Assembly: GCA_027343725.1 (NCBI GenBank)
Contig: DAHWKH010000024.1
Location: 1 to 7,827 of the forward strand
DNA length: 7,827 nucleotides
Origin: Acidiferrobacteraceae bacterium
GTDB taxonomy: Bacteria; Pseudomonadota; Gammaproteobacteria; Acidiferrobacterales; Acidiferrobacteraceae
Direction of reading: 5' to 3'
Shown: positions 1 through 6,224 of the stretch, one piece after another
Position numbering within the stretch: position 1 is the stretch's first letter
Layout of the letters: every line of letters begins with the position of its first letter
The notes under the pieces: generated by a model
What the model was told of the DNA's origin: nothing
Database searches by the model: none
What the model saw: only the letters and a program-made list of their open reading frames with translations
Program-made: the position numbers and the translations under genes

Positions 1-64
1 GCGTCGTCTCGGGCAGGCCTCCCAACCTTTCGTCGGTCGCGGGATTGATGCTGTCGAATACCAT
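1..64 (-). CDS. Aldehyde dehydrogenase family protein, N-terminal fragment (cut by window edge)
   Basis: Only the first 21 codons lie in the window, read leftwards from the ATG at 64. The peptide starts M-V-F-D-S-I-N-P-A-T-D-E-R-L-G and ends P-E-T-T at the edge. The 'SINPATxE' opening is typical of NAD(P)-dependent aldehyde dehydrogenases, especially succinate-semialdehyde dehydrogenases, where this strand lies just before the cofactor-binding domain. A good ribosome binding site (AGGA at 74-71 on the minus strand, 6 nt before the ATG) supports this start; the alternative ATG at 71 is in another frame and gives no family match. The gene is divergent from slt, 41 bp away. The family call rests on about ten residues and the catalytic Cys and Glu lie outside the window, so the substrate cannot be named. 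Confidence 0.62.
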   Translation of the reverse strand, partial: MVFDSINPATDERLGGLPETT

Positions 65-105
65 GACCCATCCTTTGCTCGTCTCACGAGGCTCAAGTAT
101 AGTAG
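65..105. promoter_or_regulatory. Divergent promoter region, aldehyde dehydrogenase / slt
   Basis: On the plus strand TTGCTC (75-80), a 17-bp spacer and TATAGT (98-103) form a sigma70-like promoter pointing at slt. On the minus strand TATACT (102 to 97) is a good -10 box for the leftward gene, with a poor -35. It would start transcription near 90, about 26 nt before the ATG at 64. The two -10 boxes occupy the same bases, so the two polymerases should compete. The plus-strand start site would fall near 110, downstream of the first possible slt start codon (106), which argues for the second TTG at 133 if this promoter is real. Found by inspection only. Confidence 0.42.
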
Positions 106-2070
106 TTGCGTACGGTTAACGTCCCTAGGCCCTTGCGTACCGCGATCCGCGTCGTACTCCTCACATTGGCGCTTTCGAGTGCCGTTTCCGCCGCCCCGGT
201 CCGACTCGAACGTGCCCGCTATCATCAGGCCCTCGCGGCGCTGAGGGAGGGCGATTACCCGCGTTTCGCGCGCCTCTATCGCGACGAGAAGGGCTTTGTC
301 GTACGGCCCTATCTGCTCTACCACGCGTTGCGGGAGCGGCTGCGGCACGATGCCCCGGCCGCGGTGTCGGCCTTCCTCCATCGCTATCCGAAGCTGCCGG
401 TCACCCATAAGCTGCAGATCGCTTGGCTGCATTTCCTGGCGCGCCGCCATCGCCTGGCGCTCTTCCGGCGCTTCTACACCAAGGCCCTGGACACCCACGT
501 CGCGTTGCACTGCGACGACCTGCGCGCGCGCGCGCAAGCCGGCCGCAACGTCGCATCCGCCGTCCAACGCGTATGGCTCACCGGGGCAAGCCTGCCGCAT
601 GCCTGCCAGGCCCTCACCGCGCACTGGCTCAAGGCGGGCGGGGCCACGCAGGCGAACCTGTGGGCGCGCGCGAAGCGCGCCATGCACGACGACAACACCC
701 ATCTGGCGAAACGCCTGGAGCGACAGTTGGCACCCATGCACGCCCTCTGGGTGCGGCGCTGGCGGGCCATGCAGGCGCACCCGGCCTACCGCCTGGATCA
801 CCTCTCCTATCCCCTGCTCGCACGCCGGGCGCGCCACATCGTGCGCAGCGGTGTTCTCGCGCTGGGCGCGCGCAGTCCGACCTTTGCGATGGCGGCCTGG
901 CAACAGCTCGTGCGCGCGCAGCCGATTTTGGCCCGGGACCAGAACTTCGTGATGCGCCGCCTCGGGCTCATCGCGGCCGAGGATCATCTCCCGCAGGCCC
1001 TACCGTGGCTTGCGCGCGCGGTCCCGGGGCATAAGGGCGGACAGCTGCGCCGCTGGCGCGTCCGGGCGGCCTTGCGCCAGCGCGATTGGCGCGCCGCCCT
1101 CAGGTTCCTGAACGGCCTTCCGCGGGCGAATCGCCACCAGCACGAATGGCGGTACTGGCGCGCGCGCGCGCTCGCGGAGCTTGGGCAGACGCGCGCCGCC
1201 GATGCCGTGTTCGCGCGCCTGGCGCGGCACTTTGGGTATTACGGGTTTCTGGCCGCCGACCGTATCGGGCGGCCCTACCACATCCCGAACGTGCCGCTCG
1301 CGGCCCCGCACGCGCGTCTCGCGGCCGTGATGCATCGCAAAACGATCCGCATGGCCCATGAGCTCTTTCTCTTGCACCAGCATCGCGAGGCCCGCGCGCT
1401 GTGGTTTCAGGCCCTGGCCACGGCGTCCCAGCGCACGCGCGAGGCCGCGGCCGTGCTCGCCGCGCATTGGGGTTGGCGCGATTGCGCCATTCTCACGCTT
1501 GCCGGGACCCATGGTGTCCACGCCTTGGACATCCGCTTTCCCCTGCTGTACGAGCCTCTGATCGAGGCCGACGCGCGCCGCAACGGGATCGACCCGGCCT
1601 GGGTCTACGGCATCATCCGCCAGGAAAGCGCGTTTATTTTCGATGCCCGCTCGGACGTCGGCGCGCTCGGGCTCATGCAGCTCATGCCGCAGACCGGATT
1701 CATCGCCGCGCGCGAGATCCATCTCCCGCTCACGGGCGACCGCGATTTGCTCGACGTCGCCAACAACCTCGATATCGGCACGCGCTATCTCGCCGACGTC
1801 CTGGGGCGCGCGCGCCACCAGGAGCCGGTCGCGACCGCGGCCTACAACGCGGGGCCTACGGCTGCGGTCTCGTGGCTGCCGGTCAAGCGCCCCATGCCGG
1901 CCGATATCTGGATCGACACCATCCCGTATCAGCAGACGCGCCGCTACGTGAAAAACGTGCTCACCTTCACCGCCGTCTACGGCTATTTGCTCGACAGGCA
2001 CGCGGACAGCCTGAAAAACTGCATGGCGCCGATCACCCCGGCCGTCGAGTTGGCCGCGGATGGCGATTAA
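106..2070 (+). CDS. slt: Soluble lytic murein transglycosylase (Slt70 type)
   Basis: Periplasmic enzyme that cleaves the MurNAc-GlcNAc bond of peptidoglycan, leaving 1,6-anhydro-MurNAc ends, in wall turnover and recycling. The 654 residues compare with about 645 for E. coli Slt70. A signal peptide is visible (basic start, hydrophobic V-V-L-L-T-L-A-L core, cleavage near V-S-A-A-P). Residues about 35-450 form the Arg/Ala/His-rich helical superhelix with SLT-like repeats. The catalytic domain is at about 485-640: catalytic Glu507 in R-Q-E-S-A-F, G-L-M-Q-L-M-P at 522-528, A-Y-N-A-G at 579-583, and the I-P-Y-Q-Q-T-R-R-Y-V-K-N-V-L block typical of this family. There is no ATG start. TTG at 106 follows a TAG directly; TTG at 133 is in frame, still gives a complete signal peptide and fits the promoter better. 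Neither has a well-spaced Shine-Dalgarno. The end overlaps the next gene by 11 bp, suggesting co-transcription. Confidence 0.95.
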   Translation: MRTVNVPRPLRTAIRVVLLTLALSSAVSAAPVRLERARYHQALAALREGDYPRFARLYRDEKGFVVRPYLLYHALRERLRHDAPAAVSAFLHRYPKLPVTHKLQIAWLHFLARRHRLALFRRFYTKALDTHVALHCDDLRARAQAGRNVASAVQRVWLTGASLPHACQALTAHWLKAGGATQANLWARAKRAMHDDNTHLAKRLERQLAPMHALWVRRWRAMQAHPAYRLDHLSYPLLARRARHIVRSGVLALGARSPTFAMAAWQQLVRAQPILARDQNFVMRRLGLIAAEDHLPQALPWLARAVPGHKGGQLRRWRVRAALRQRDWRAALRFLNGLPRANRHQHEWRYWRARALAELGQTRAADAVFARLARHFGYYGFLAADRIGRPYHIPNVPLAAPHARLAAVMHRKTIRMAHELFLLHQHREARALWFQALATASQRTREAAAVLAAHWGWRDCAILTLAGTHGVHALDIRFPLLYEPLIEADARRNGIDPAWVYGIIRQESAFIFDARSDVGALGLMQLMPQTGFIAAREIHLPLTGDRDLLDVANNLDIGTRYLADVLGRARHQEPVATAAYNAGPTAAVSWLPVKRPMPADIWIDTIPYQQTRRYVKNVLTFTAVYGYLLDRHADSLKNCMAPITPAVELAADGD

Positions 2071-2968
2071 GAGCGGCGATCGCGTCGTCCTGTTCGGCGG
2101 CTCGGGGTTCGTCGGGCGCGCCCTCATTTCCCGCCTGAACGCCCGCGGCCTCGCTCTGCGCGTGGTCACGCGCCATCCCGAGCGCCATCGCGATCTGCTC
2201 GTTTATCCGACGCTTGCGCTGGTTCGCGGCGATATCCACGACGACGCCGTTCTCGCGCGCGCCCTGGCCGACTGTCACGCGGTGGTCAATCTCGTGGGGA
2301 TTCTCGAGGAGCGCGCGCCCGGGGATTTCGCGCGCGTCCACGAGCAACTCCCGGAGCGGCTCGCGATCCACGCGCCGCAACAGCGGATCGTGCACGCGAG
2401 CGCCGCGGGCGCTCACGAGGGCGCCGCGAGTGCGTATTTTCAGAGCAAGGCCCGAGGCGAGGCGCGCCTGCGCGCGCGCTCGCCCGGCGCGGTCATCCTA
2501 CGCCCGAGCATCATTTACGGCCCGGGGGATCATTTCGTCTGCCGGTTCCTGCGCCTCTTGCGGCTTGCGCCCCTGGGTTTGCCTCTGCCCCAGGCCGCCG
2601 GCCTGTTGGCGCCGGTCCACGTCCAGGACGTCGCCCAGGCGCTGGTCGAGTCCCTGTTCCGCCCGCGCGCCGCCGGCGGGACCTACGACCTCTGCGGGCC
2701 CGAGGTCATGACGCTTTTGAACGCCGTCCACGCGATCGCCCGCGCCGCCGGCCACACGCTTGGTCCCTGGCCCTTGTCGCCGCGCGTGAGCCTCTGGTTG
2801 GCGCGCCTCGCCCAGCACCTCCCGGGCCGGCCGTTCACTGTCGACCAGTGGCGCACGCTGGCAAGCGGGGCGGTCTGCGCAAGCCCTGCTGACTCCTGGC
2901 TCGGGATCCGCCCGCGGGCCTTCCCCGCCGCCCTGGATGAACTCCGCGACGGCCGATGGGCCTGCTGA
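2060..2968 (+). CDS. NDUFA9-like NAD(P)-binding protein (atypical short-chain dehydrogenase)
   Basis: Rossmann-fold protein of 302 residues in the atypical/extended SDR group, most like bacterial proteins labelled 'complex I NDUFA9 subunit family'. The cofactor motif G-G-S-G-F-V-G is at residues 13-19. R-G-D-I-H-D (the Asp that contacts adenine) and V-V-N-L-V-G-I-L follow. Ser114 is in V-H-A-S-A-A-G, the Y-x-x-x-K pair is Tyr126/Lys130 in Y-F-Q-S-K, and L-R-P-S-I-I-Y-G-P-G-D is the usual post-catalytic strand. The second half (V-H-V-Q-D-V-A-Q-A, then G-T-Y-D-L-C-G-P-E) matches the substrate-side domain. The ATG lies inside the slt coding end (11-bp overlap) with only a weak SD, so translational coupling to slt is likely. 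Bacterial members have been linked by homology to complex I assembly or quinone-related reactions, but nothing here proves a substrate. No nuo genes are in view. Confidence 0.85.
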   Translation: MAIKSGDRVVLFGGSGFVGRALISRLNARGLALRVVTRHPERHRDLLVYPTLALVRGDIHDDAVLARALADCHAVVNLVGILEERAPGDFARVHEQLPERLAIHAPQQRIVHASAAGAHEGAASAYFQSKARGEARLRARSPGAVILRPSIIYGPGDHFVCRFLRLLRLAPLGLPLPQAAGLLAPVHVQDVAQALVESLFRPRAAGGTYDLCGPEVMTLLNAVHAIARAAGHTLGPWPLSPRVSLWLARLAQHLPGRPFTVDQWRTLASGAVCASPADSWLGIRPRAFPAALDELRDGRWAC

Positions 2969-2994
2969 CGTACGGTCTGAGACGTCGGACGGGA

Positions 2995-3020
2995 GGGCCG
3001 AGAGCCGATATCGGGGCCCC
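2995..3020. repeat. Nested palindromes upstream of the RRM gene
   Basis: Two perfect palindromes abut: CCGATATCGG (3005-3014) and GGGGCCCC (3013-3020). GGGCC at 2995-2999 can also pair with GGCCC at 3015-3019, enclosing the first palindrome and giving a bulged hairpin. It lies 27 bp after the stop of the NDUFA9-like gene and just before the -35 box of the next gene. It could be a weak terminator for the slt operon or an operator. No T-run follows, so a standard intrinsic terminator is not supported. Confidence 0.4.
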
Positions 3021-3048
3021 TTGCGGCCTGCTAATGTAGCCGTATTGT
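3021..3048 (+). promoter_or_regulatory. Likely sigma70 promoter of the RRM gene
   Basis: TTGCGG (3021-3026), a 16-bp spacer and TATTGT (3043-3048) fit a sigma70-type promoter. Predicted start is near 3055, giving a leader of about 26 nt that contains the strong SD of the RRM gene. This is the most AT-rich patch between the two genes. Found by eye, not tested. Confidence 0.45.
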
Positions 3049-3080
3049 CAGCCATTAGGTCGGAAAGGGAGTTCATCGCC

Positions 3081-3425
3081 ATGAATCTGTATGTGGGGAA
3101 TCTGTCGCGCGCGGTGGTTGAGGCGGATCTCGAGACCATCTTCGCGGGCTTGGGGCATGTGGTCTTCGTGCGCCTCGTGCGGGATGACGAAGACGACAGC
3201 GCGCGCGGGTACGCGTTCGTGGCGGTGAGCAACGAGAAGCAGGCGCGGCTCGCGATCCAGGCGATGGACGGTAAGTATCTGAAGGGACAGCGCTTAATCG
3301 TGCGCCCGGTGTTCGATCGCGCGCGCCAGGCGCGGGCCGTGAACGCCCAGGGGGCGCGGCCTGTCCACCTTGAGCGCATGGGTACGAACCTGAGGCTTGT
3401 GAAGGGCGGGCAAACGGCCGATTAA
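3081..3425 (+). CDS. Small RNA-binding protein with one RRM domain
   Basis: A 114-residue protein that is almost all one RNA recognition motif. RNP2 is L-Y-V-G-N-L at residues 3-8 and RNP1 is R-G-Y-A-F-V-A-V at 42-49, with the RNA-stacking aromatics Tyr4, Tyr44 and Phe46 all present. The fold ends near residue 80 and a basic, probably disordered tail of about 30 residues follows. The ATG at 3081 is preceded by a strong SD (AAGGGAG, 3065-3071, 9 nt away); the frame stays open upstream to 2937 but that extension resembles no RRM and is rejected. Bacterial single-RRM proteins of this kind bind RNA in the cytoplasm; in cyanobacteria several are cold-induced or localise mRNA, but the role here is unknown. 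It appears to be its own transcription unit. Its last 132 bp lie opposite the aminopeptidase reading frame. Confidence 0.92.
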   Translation: MNLYVGNLSRAVVEADLETIFAGLGHVVFVRLVRDDEDDSARGYAFVAVSNEKQARLAIQAMDGKYLKGQRLIVRPVFDRARQARAVNAQGARPVHLERMGTNLRLVKGGQTAD

Positions 3426-4493
3426 GCCCCTTCGGCTGGCAAGTTCGCGATCGCGCAGCGGCCGCGGCAGGCGGGCGTACCAGCGCGCGGCGCGGTAAAA
3501 GGACTTGAGATGACCCCCTTCGAGCGCGAGCAGCCGCCGGAACGCGGGCACGAGTTGGTGGTAGCTCGCATAGGCCCCGAGCGTCGCGTTGTTGAACCGT
3601 TGCGCGAAGAAGGCGCCGAATCCATGGTTTCCCCCCCAACGCGTCTCGAGCCGCAGCCAGGCCGCATGCAGGGCCCGGAAGATCCGGCGTTTGTCCCGAA
3701 GGCGCACGGAAACGGGCAGGGCCGTGTCGCGATACACGCGCGCAAGCCGCGCGCGGCAGGTCTGTAAGAGCGCCGCCACCTCGCGGCGGCGCCGGCGCCC
3801 GCGGGCGTAGGCGCGGCGCTCGGCCAAGGTCCCCTCGGCTTGCAAAAACCGCTGAACCCCGACGTCGGCCACCGTGTCGGCGAACGATTCATCGAAGGTC
3901 GTGGCGCCCGGGACATAGAGGAGGTCGTGGCTTAATTCGTGAAAGATGAGGTGGGCGATCTCCGGCCGCGACTCGTCGAGGAAGGTGCTGAGCACCGGGT
4001 CACGGAAATACCCGAGGGTGGCATAGGCCGGCACCGGCGCCACGAAGACGTCATAGCCCCGTTTGCGCAGGCGTTGCGCGCTGTGCACCGCCCGTTTCCA
4101 GGAAAAATCCCCGCGGTAGGCGACACACCCGGCCACCGGGAAACACCAGCGTTTGAGCGTCAGGCTGAGCCTTGGGGCCGCGAACACGTTCCACACCACG
4201 GCCGCGCGGTGCAGGTCGGCGTAATCGCGGTAATCCCCGTGAAGCGGCAGGTGGAGGTGCGTGCGCGCGAAGCGGCGCACGGCGAGCACGTAGCGCAGGC
4301 GGTGTTTCACGGCGCGCGGCGTGCGGGCGTCGCGCAAGACCCGCGCGATCGGGCGCTCGCGCTCCATGATGCCCATCTGGCCGGAAATCGCCTGGGCGTA
4401 ATAGGGCAGCGCGCACCCCGTGAGCGCAAGGGCCGCGAGCACCGCCAGCGCGAAGCCGTTACAATGGCGGGATCCGGATCGGCTGCGGGGCAT
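3294..4493 (-). CDS. Zinc aminopeptidase, lipoprotein type (HExxH, Pfam 'Aminopep' family)
   Basis: Predicted membrane-anchored zinc metallopeptidase, 399 residues. The N-terminus has basic residues, a hydrophobic stretch (A-L-A-V-L-A-A-L-A-L) and a lipobox L-T-G-C with Cys27 as lipidation site. Family blocks follow: Y-R-D-Y-A-D-L, V-V-W-N-V-F-A-A-P, W-C-F-P-V-A-G-C-V-A-Y-R-G (from residue 116), and P-A-Y-A-T-L-G-Y-F-x-D-P-x-L-S-T-F. The zinc site H-E-L-S-H is at 185-189, and Glu202 in F-D-E-S-F-A is the probable third ligand. These match the proteobacterial family once called DUF2265 and now annotated as aminopeptidase; the substrate is unknown. The family normally ends near residue 350-355. 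Here a basic tail, residues 357-399, is encoded exactly antisense to the RRM gene. The start codon touches that of cca, and a good promoter lies inside cca. Confidence 0.85.
   Translation of the reverse strand: MPRSRSGSRHCNGFALAVLAALALTGCALPYYAQAISGQMGIMERERPIARVLRDARTPRAVKHRLRYVLAVRRFARTHLHLPLHGDYRDYADLHRAAVVWNVFAAPRLSLTLKRWCFPVAGCVAYRGDFSWKRAVHSAQRLRKRGYDVFVAPVPAYATLGYFRDPVLSTFLDESRPEIAHLIFHELSHDLLYVPGATTFDESFADTVADVGVQRFLQAEGTLAERRAYARGRRRRREVAALLQTCRARLARVYRDTALPVSVRLRDKRRIFRALHAAWLRLETRWGGNHGFGAFFAQRFNNATLGAYASYHQLVPAFRRLLALEGGHLKSFYRAARWYARLPRPLRDRELASRRGLIGRLPALHKPQVRTHALKVDRPRPLGVHGPRLARAIEHRAHD
4460..4465 (+). promoter_or_regulatory. Possible -10 box for cca
   Basis: TACAAT (5 of 6 to TATAAT) stands out in GC-rich sequence 28 bp before the cca ATG and would start transcription near 4472. 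No recognisable -35 is found at the right distance. It lies inside the signal-peptide codons of the opposite-strand aminopeptidase. Confidence 0.3.
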
Positions 4494-5729
4494 ATGGAGA
4501 TCTATCTCGTCGGTGGTGCGGTGCGCGATGAACTGCTCGGGCGGCCCGTGACCGACCGCGATTATGTCGTGGTCGGTGCGACCCCGCAAGAGATGATCGA
4601 TCGGGGTTTCCAGCAGATCGGCGCGGATTTTCCGGTGTTCTTGCATCCGGAAACGCACTGCGAGTACGCGCTGGCGCGCACCGAGCGCAAGACCGCGCCC
4701 GGCTATCGCGGTTTTGTCGTGCACGCCGACCCCACCGTCACGCTCGCAGAGGACCTCCGCCGGCGCGACTTGACCATCAATGCCATGGCGCGCGCCGAGG
4801 ACGGCACCCTGATCGACCCCTACGGGGGGCTTTCCGATCTCAAGGCCGGGGTCTTGCGGCACGTGGGCCCGGCGTTCACCGAGGACCCGGTGCGGGTGTT
4901 GCGTCTGGCGCGTTTCGCCGCGCGCTTCGCCTTTACGGTCGCCGAGGAGACGCGCGCGCTCCTGCGCACGATGGTGGCATCGGGCGAGCTCGCAGCGCTC
5001 GTGCCCGAGCGCGTGTTCACGGAACTCGATCGCGCCCTCGCCGAGCCCCACCCCTGGCTCTTCATCGAGGTCTTGCGGGATTGCGGCGCCTTGCGCGCGC
5101 AGTTTCCCGAGATCGATCGCCTCTTCGGGGTCCCGCAACCGAGCCGCTATCACCCCGAGGTCGATACCGGGGCGCATGTGCTCTTGGCGTTACGCGCGGC
5201 CGTGGATCTCGGGCTTTCGCCGCGCGCGCGCTTTGCGACCCTGATGCATGACCTCGGCAAGGGCGAGACCCCACAACACGAGTGGCCCTCGCACACGGGT
5301 CACGAGGAACGCGGGGTGGCGCTCGTCACGGCCTTCTGCCGGCGCTTGCGCGTGCCCAACGACTACCAGGCGCTCGCCGAACTCGTCACCCGCTACCACC
5401 TGCTCGCGCATCGCGCGCTGACGTTGAGGCCGGTCTCGGTCCTGCGGCTTCTGGAAGCGCTCGATGTGTGGCGGCGGCGCGAGCGCTTCGAGGAGTTTTT
5501 GGGGGCCTGCATGGCCGATGCCCGCGGGCGCTTAGGGCAGGAACGGGCACCCTATCCGCAGGCGGACTGGTTGCGCGCGGCGGCGACGGCGGCCGCGGCC
5601 CTGACGGGCGCGACGTTCGCAGCCCAGGGGGCCGTGGGCCCTGTGATCCAAAAGCGCCTGCGCGCGGCGCGCACCCGGACGATCGCCGCCTGCAAGGCGG
5701 CCTGGGCCGACGCCGATCAGCCGACGTAA
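4494..5729 (+). CDS. cca: CCA-adding tRNA nucleotidyltransferase with HD domain
   Basis: Adds or repairs the 3'-CCA end of tRNAs from CTP and ATP without a nucleic-acid template. The 411 residues align almost end to end with E. coli Cca (412). The nucleotidyltransferase head has G-G-A-V-R-D at 7-12 and the metal-binding pair Asp21/Asp23 in D-R-D-Y-V-V. Then come L-A-R-T-E-R-K, the R-R-R-D-L-T-I-N-A-M-A motif, I-D-P-Y-G-G-L and E-D-P-V-R-V-L-R-L-A-R-F-A-A-R-F of the neck/body. The HD phosphohydrolase domain, typical of beta- and gammaproteobacterial Cca, shows H-P-E-V-D-T-G and His252/Asp253 in M-H-D-L-G-K-G, so a phosphatase/phosphodiesterase activity like that of E. coli Cca is expected. The frame is open upstream to 3939, but homology starts at the ATG at 4494 (M-E-I-Y-L-V-G-G). 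The gene overlaps the Lrp-like gene by 13 bp at its end. Confidence 0.97.
   Translation: MEIYLVGGAVRDELLGRPVTDRDYVVVGATPQEMIDRGFQQIGADFPVFLHPETHCEYALARTERKTAPGYRGFVVHADPTVTLAEDLRRRDLTINAMARAEDGTLIDPYGGLSDLKAGVLRHVGPAFTEDPVRVLRLARFAARFAFTVAEETRALLRTMVASGELAALVPERVFTELDRALAEPHPWLFIEVLRDCGALRAQFPEIDRLFGVPQPSRYHPEVDTGAHVLLALRAAVDLGLSPRARFATLMHDLGKGETPQHEWPSHTGHEERGVALVTAFCRRLRVPNDYQALAELVTRYHLLAHRALTLRPVSVLRLLEALDVWRRRERFEEFLGACMADARGRLGQERAPYPQADWLRAAATAAAALTGATFAAQGAVGPVIQKRLRAARTRTIAACKAAWADADQPT
4561..4589 (-). promoter_or_regulatory. Likely promoter of the aminopeptidase gene, inside cca
   Basis: Read on the minus strand: TTGCGG (4589 to 4584), an exact 17-bp spacer, CATAAT (4566 to 4561). 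This is the best sigma70-like match in the window. Transcription would start near 4554, giving a leader of about 60 nt wholly antisense to the first cca codons. Confidence 0.45.
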
Positions 5730-6199
5730 CTCAAGGGCAGTTCCGTCGAGTCCACCACCCGGCGCATCACGAAACTCGAATGCACCCCGCTCACGCCCTC
5801 GATGCGGGTGATTTTGTCGAGCAGGAAGCGCTGATAGTGCTCCATGTCCGGGACCACGACCTTCAGGAGGTAGTCGGCCTGTTGGCCGGTGACGAGGTAG
5901 CATTCCTGGACCTCGGGATACGCGCGGATCGTCGTCTCGAACAGCGTGAAGCGTTCCGGCGTATGGCGGTCCATGCCGATCTGGATGACAGCCGTGAGCG
6001 CGAGCCCGAGCTTTTGGCGGTCGAGCAGGGTTACGCGCCGCAAGATGATGCCCGCGTCCTCCAGCTGTCTCACGCGCCGCGAGCACGGCGAGGCGGAGAG
6101 CGCCACGCGCTCGGCCAATTCCTGATTGGTGAGGCCGCCGTTGCGCTGCAGCTCCTCGAGGATGCGCCGATCCAGGCGGTCGAGGGTATGGAGGGCCAT
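5717..6199 (-). CDS. Lrp/AsnC-family transcriptional regulator
   Basis: DNA-binding regulator of 160 residues, the usual length for the family. The N-terminal winged helix-turn-helix spans about residues 5-60: L-D-R-L-D-R-R-I-L-E-E-L-Q, then recognition region L-S-A-S-P-C-S-R-R-V-R-Q-L-E-D-A-G-I-I. The C-terminal RAM ligand-sensing domain starts near residue 66 (L-T-A-V-I-Q-I-G) and includes V-Q-E-C-Y-L-V-T-G-Q-Q-A-D-Y-L-L-K-V, the glycine-turn region where amino acids bind at dimer interfaces. The ATG at 6199 has a strong SD (AGAGGA, 6212-6207, 7 nt away). It is divergent from leuA, a classic Lrp-type target in enteric bacteria, so control of leuA and of itself is a reasonable inference. Whether it is an Lrp orthologue or a specialised paralogue cannot be told from sequence alone. 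It ends 13 bp inside cca. Confidence 0.93.
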   Translation of the reverse strand: MALHTLDRLDRRILEELQRNGGLTNQELAERVALSASPCSRRVRQLEDAGIILRRVTLLDRQKLGLALTAVIQIGMDRHTPERFTLFETTIRAYPEVQECYLVTGQQADYLLKVVVPDMEHYQRFLLDKITRIEGVSGVHSSFVMRRVVDSTELPLSYVG

Positions 6200-6224
6200 G
6201 AATCCGTCCTCTGTAGTGGATTCT

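Noticed and set aside
1000..2169. Long open frame on the minus strand opposite slt (389 codons)
   Set aside because: It is the antisense shadow of a very GC-rich gene: Arg/Pro/Gly-rich, no recognisable domain, and slt is certain on the other strand.
3417..3436. GCCGA / TCGGC inverted repeat at the end of the RRM gene as a terminator
   Set aside because: The stem is only 5 bp with a 10-nt loop, no T-run follows on either strand, and it lies inside the opposite coding frame.
3939..4493. N-terminal extension of the cca reading frame
   Set aside because: Cca homology begins exactly at the ATG at 4494. The upstream part is antisense to aminopeptidase motifs including the region of the zinc site.
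4494..5177. N-terminal extension of the aminopeptidase frame
   Set aside because: It lies antisense to cca and has no matching family sequence. The signal peptide and lipobox start from the ATG at 4493.
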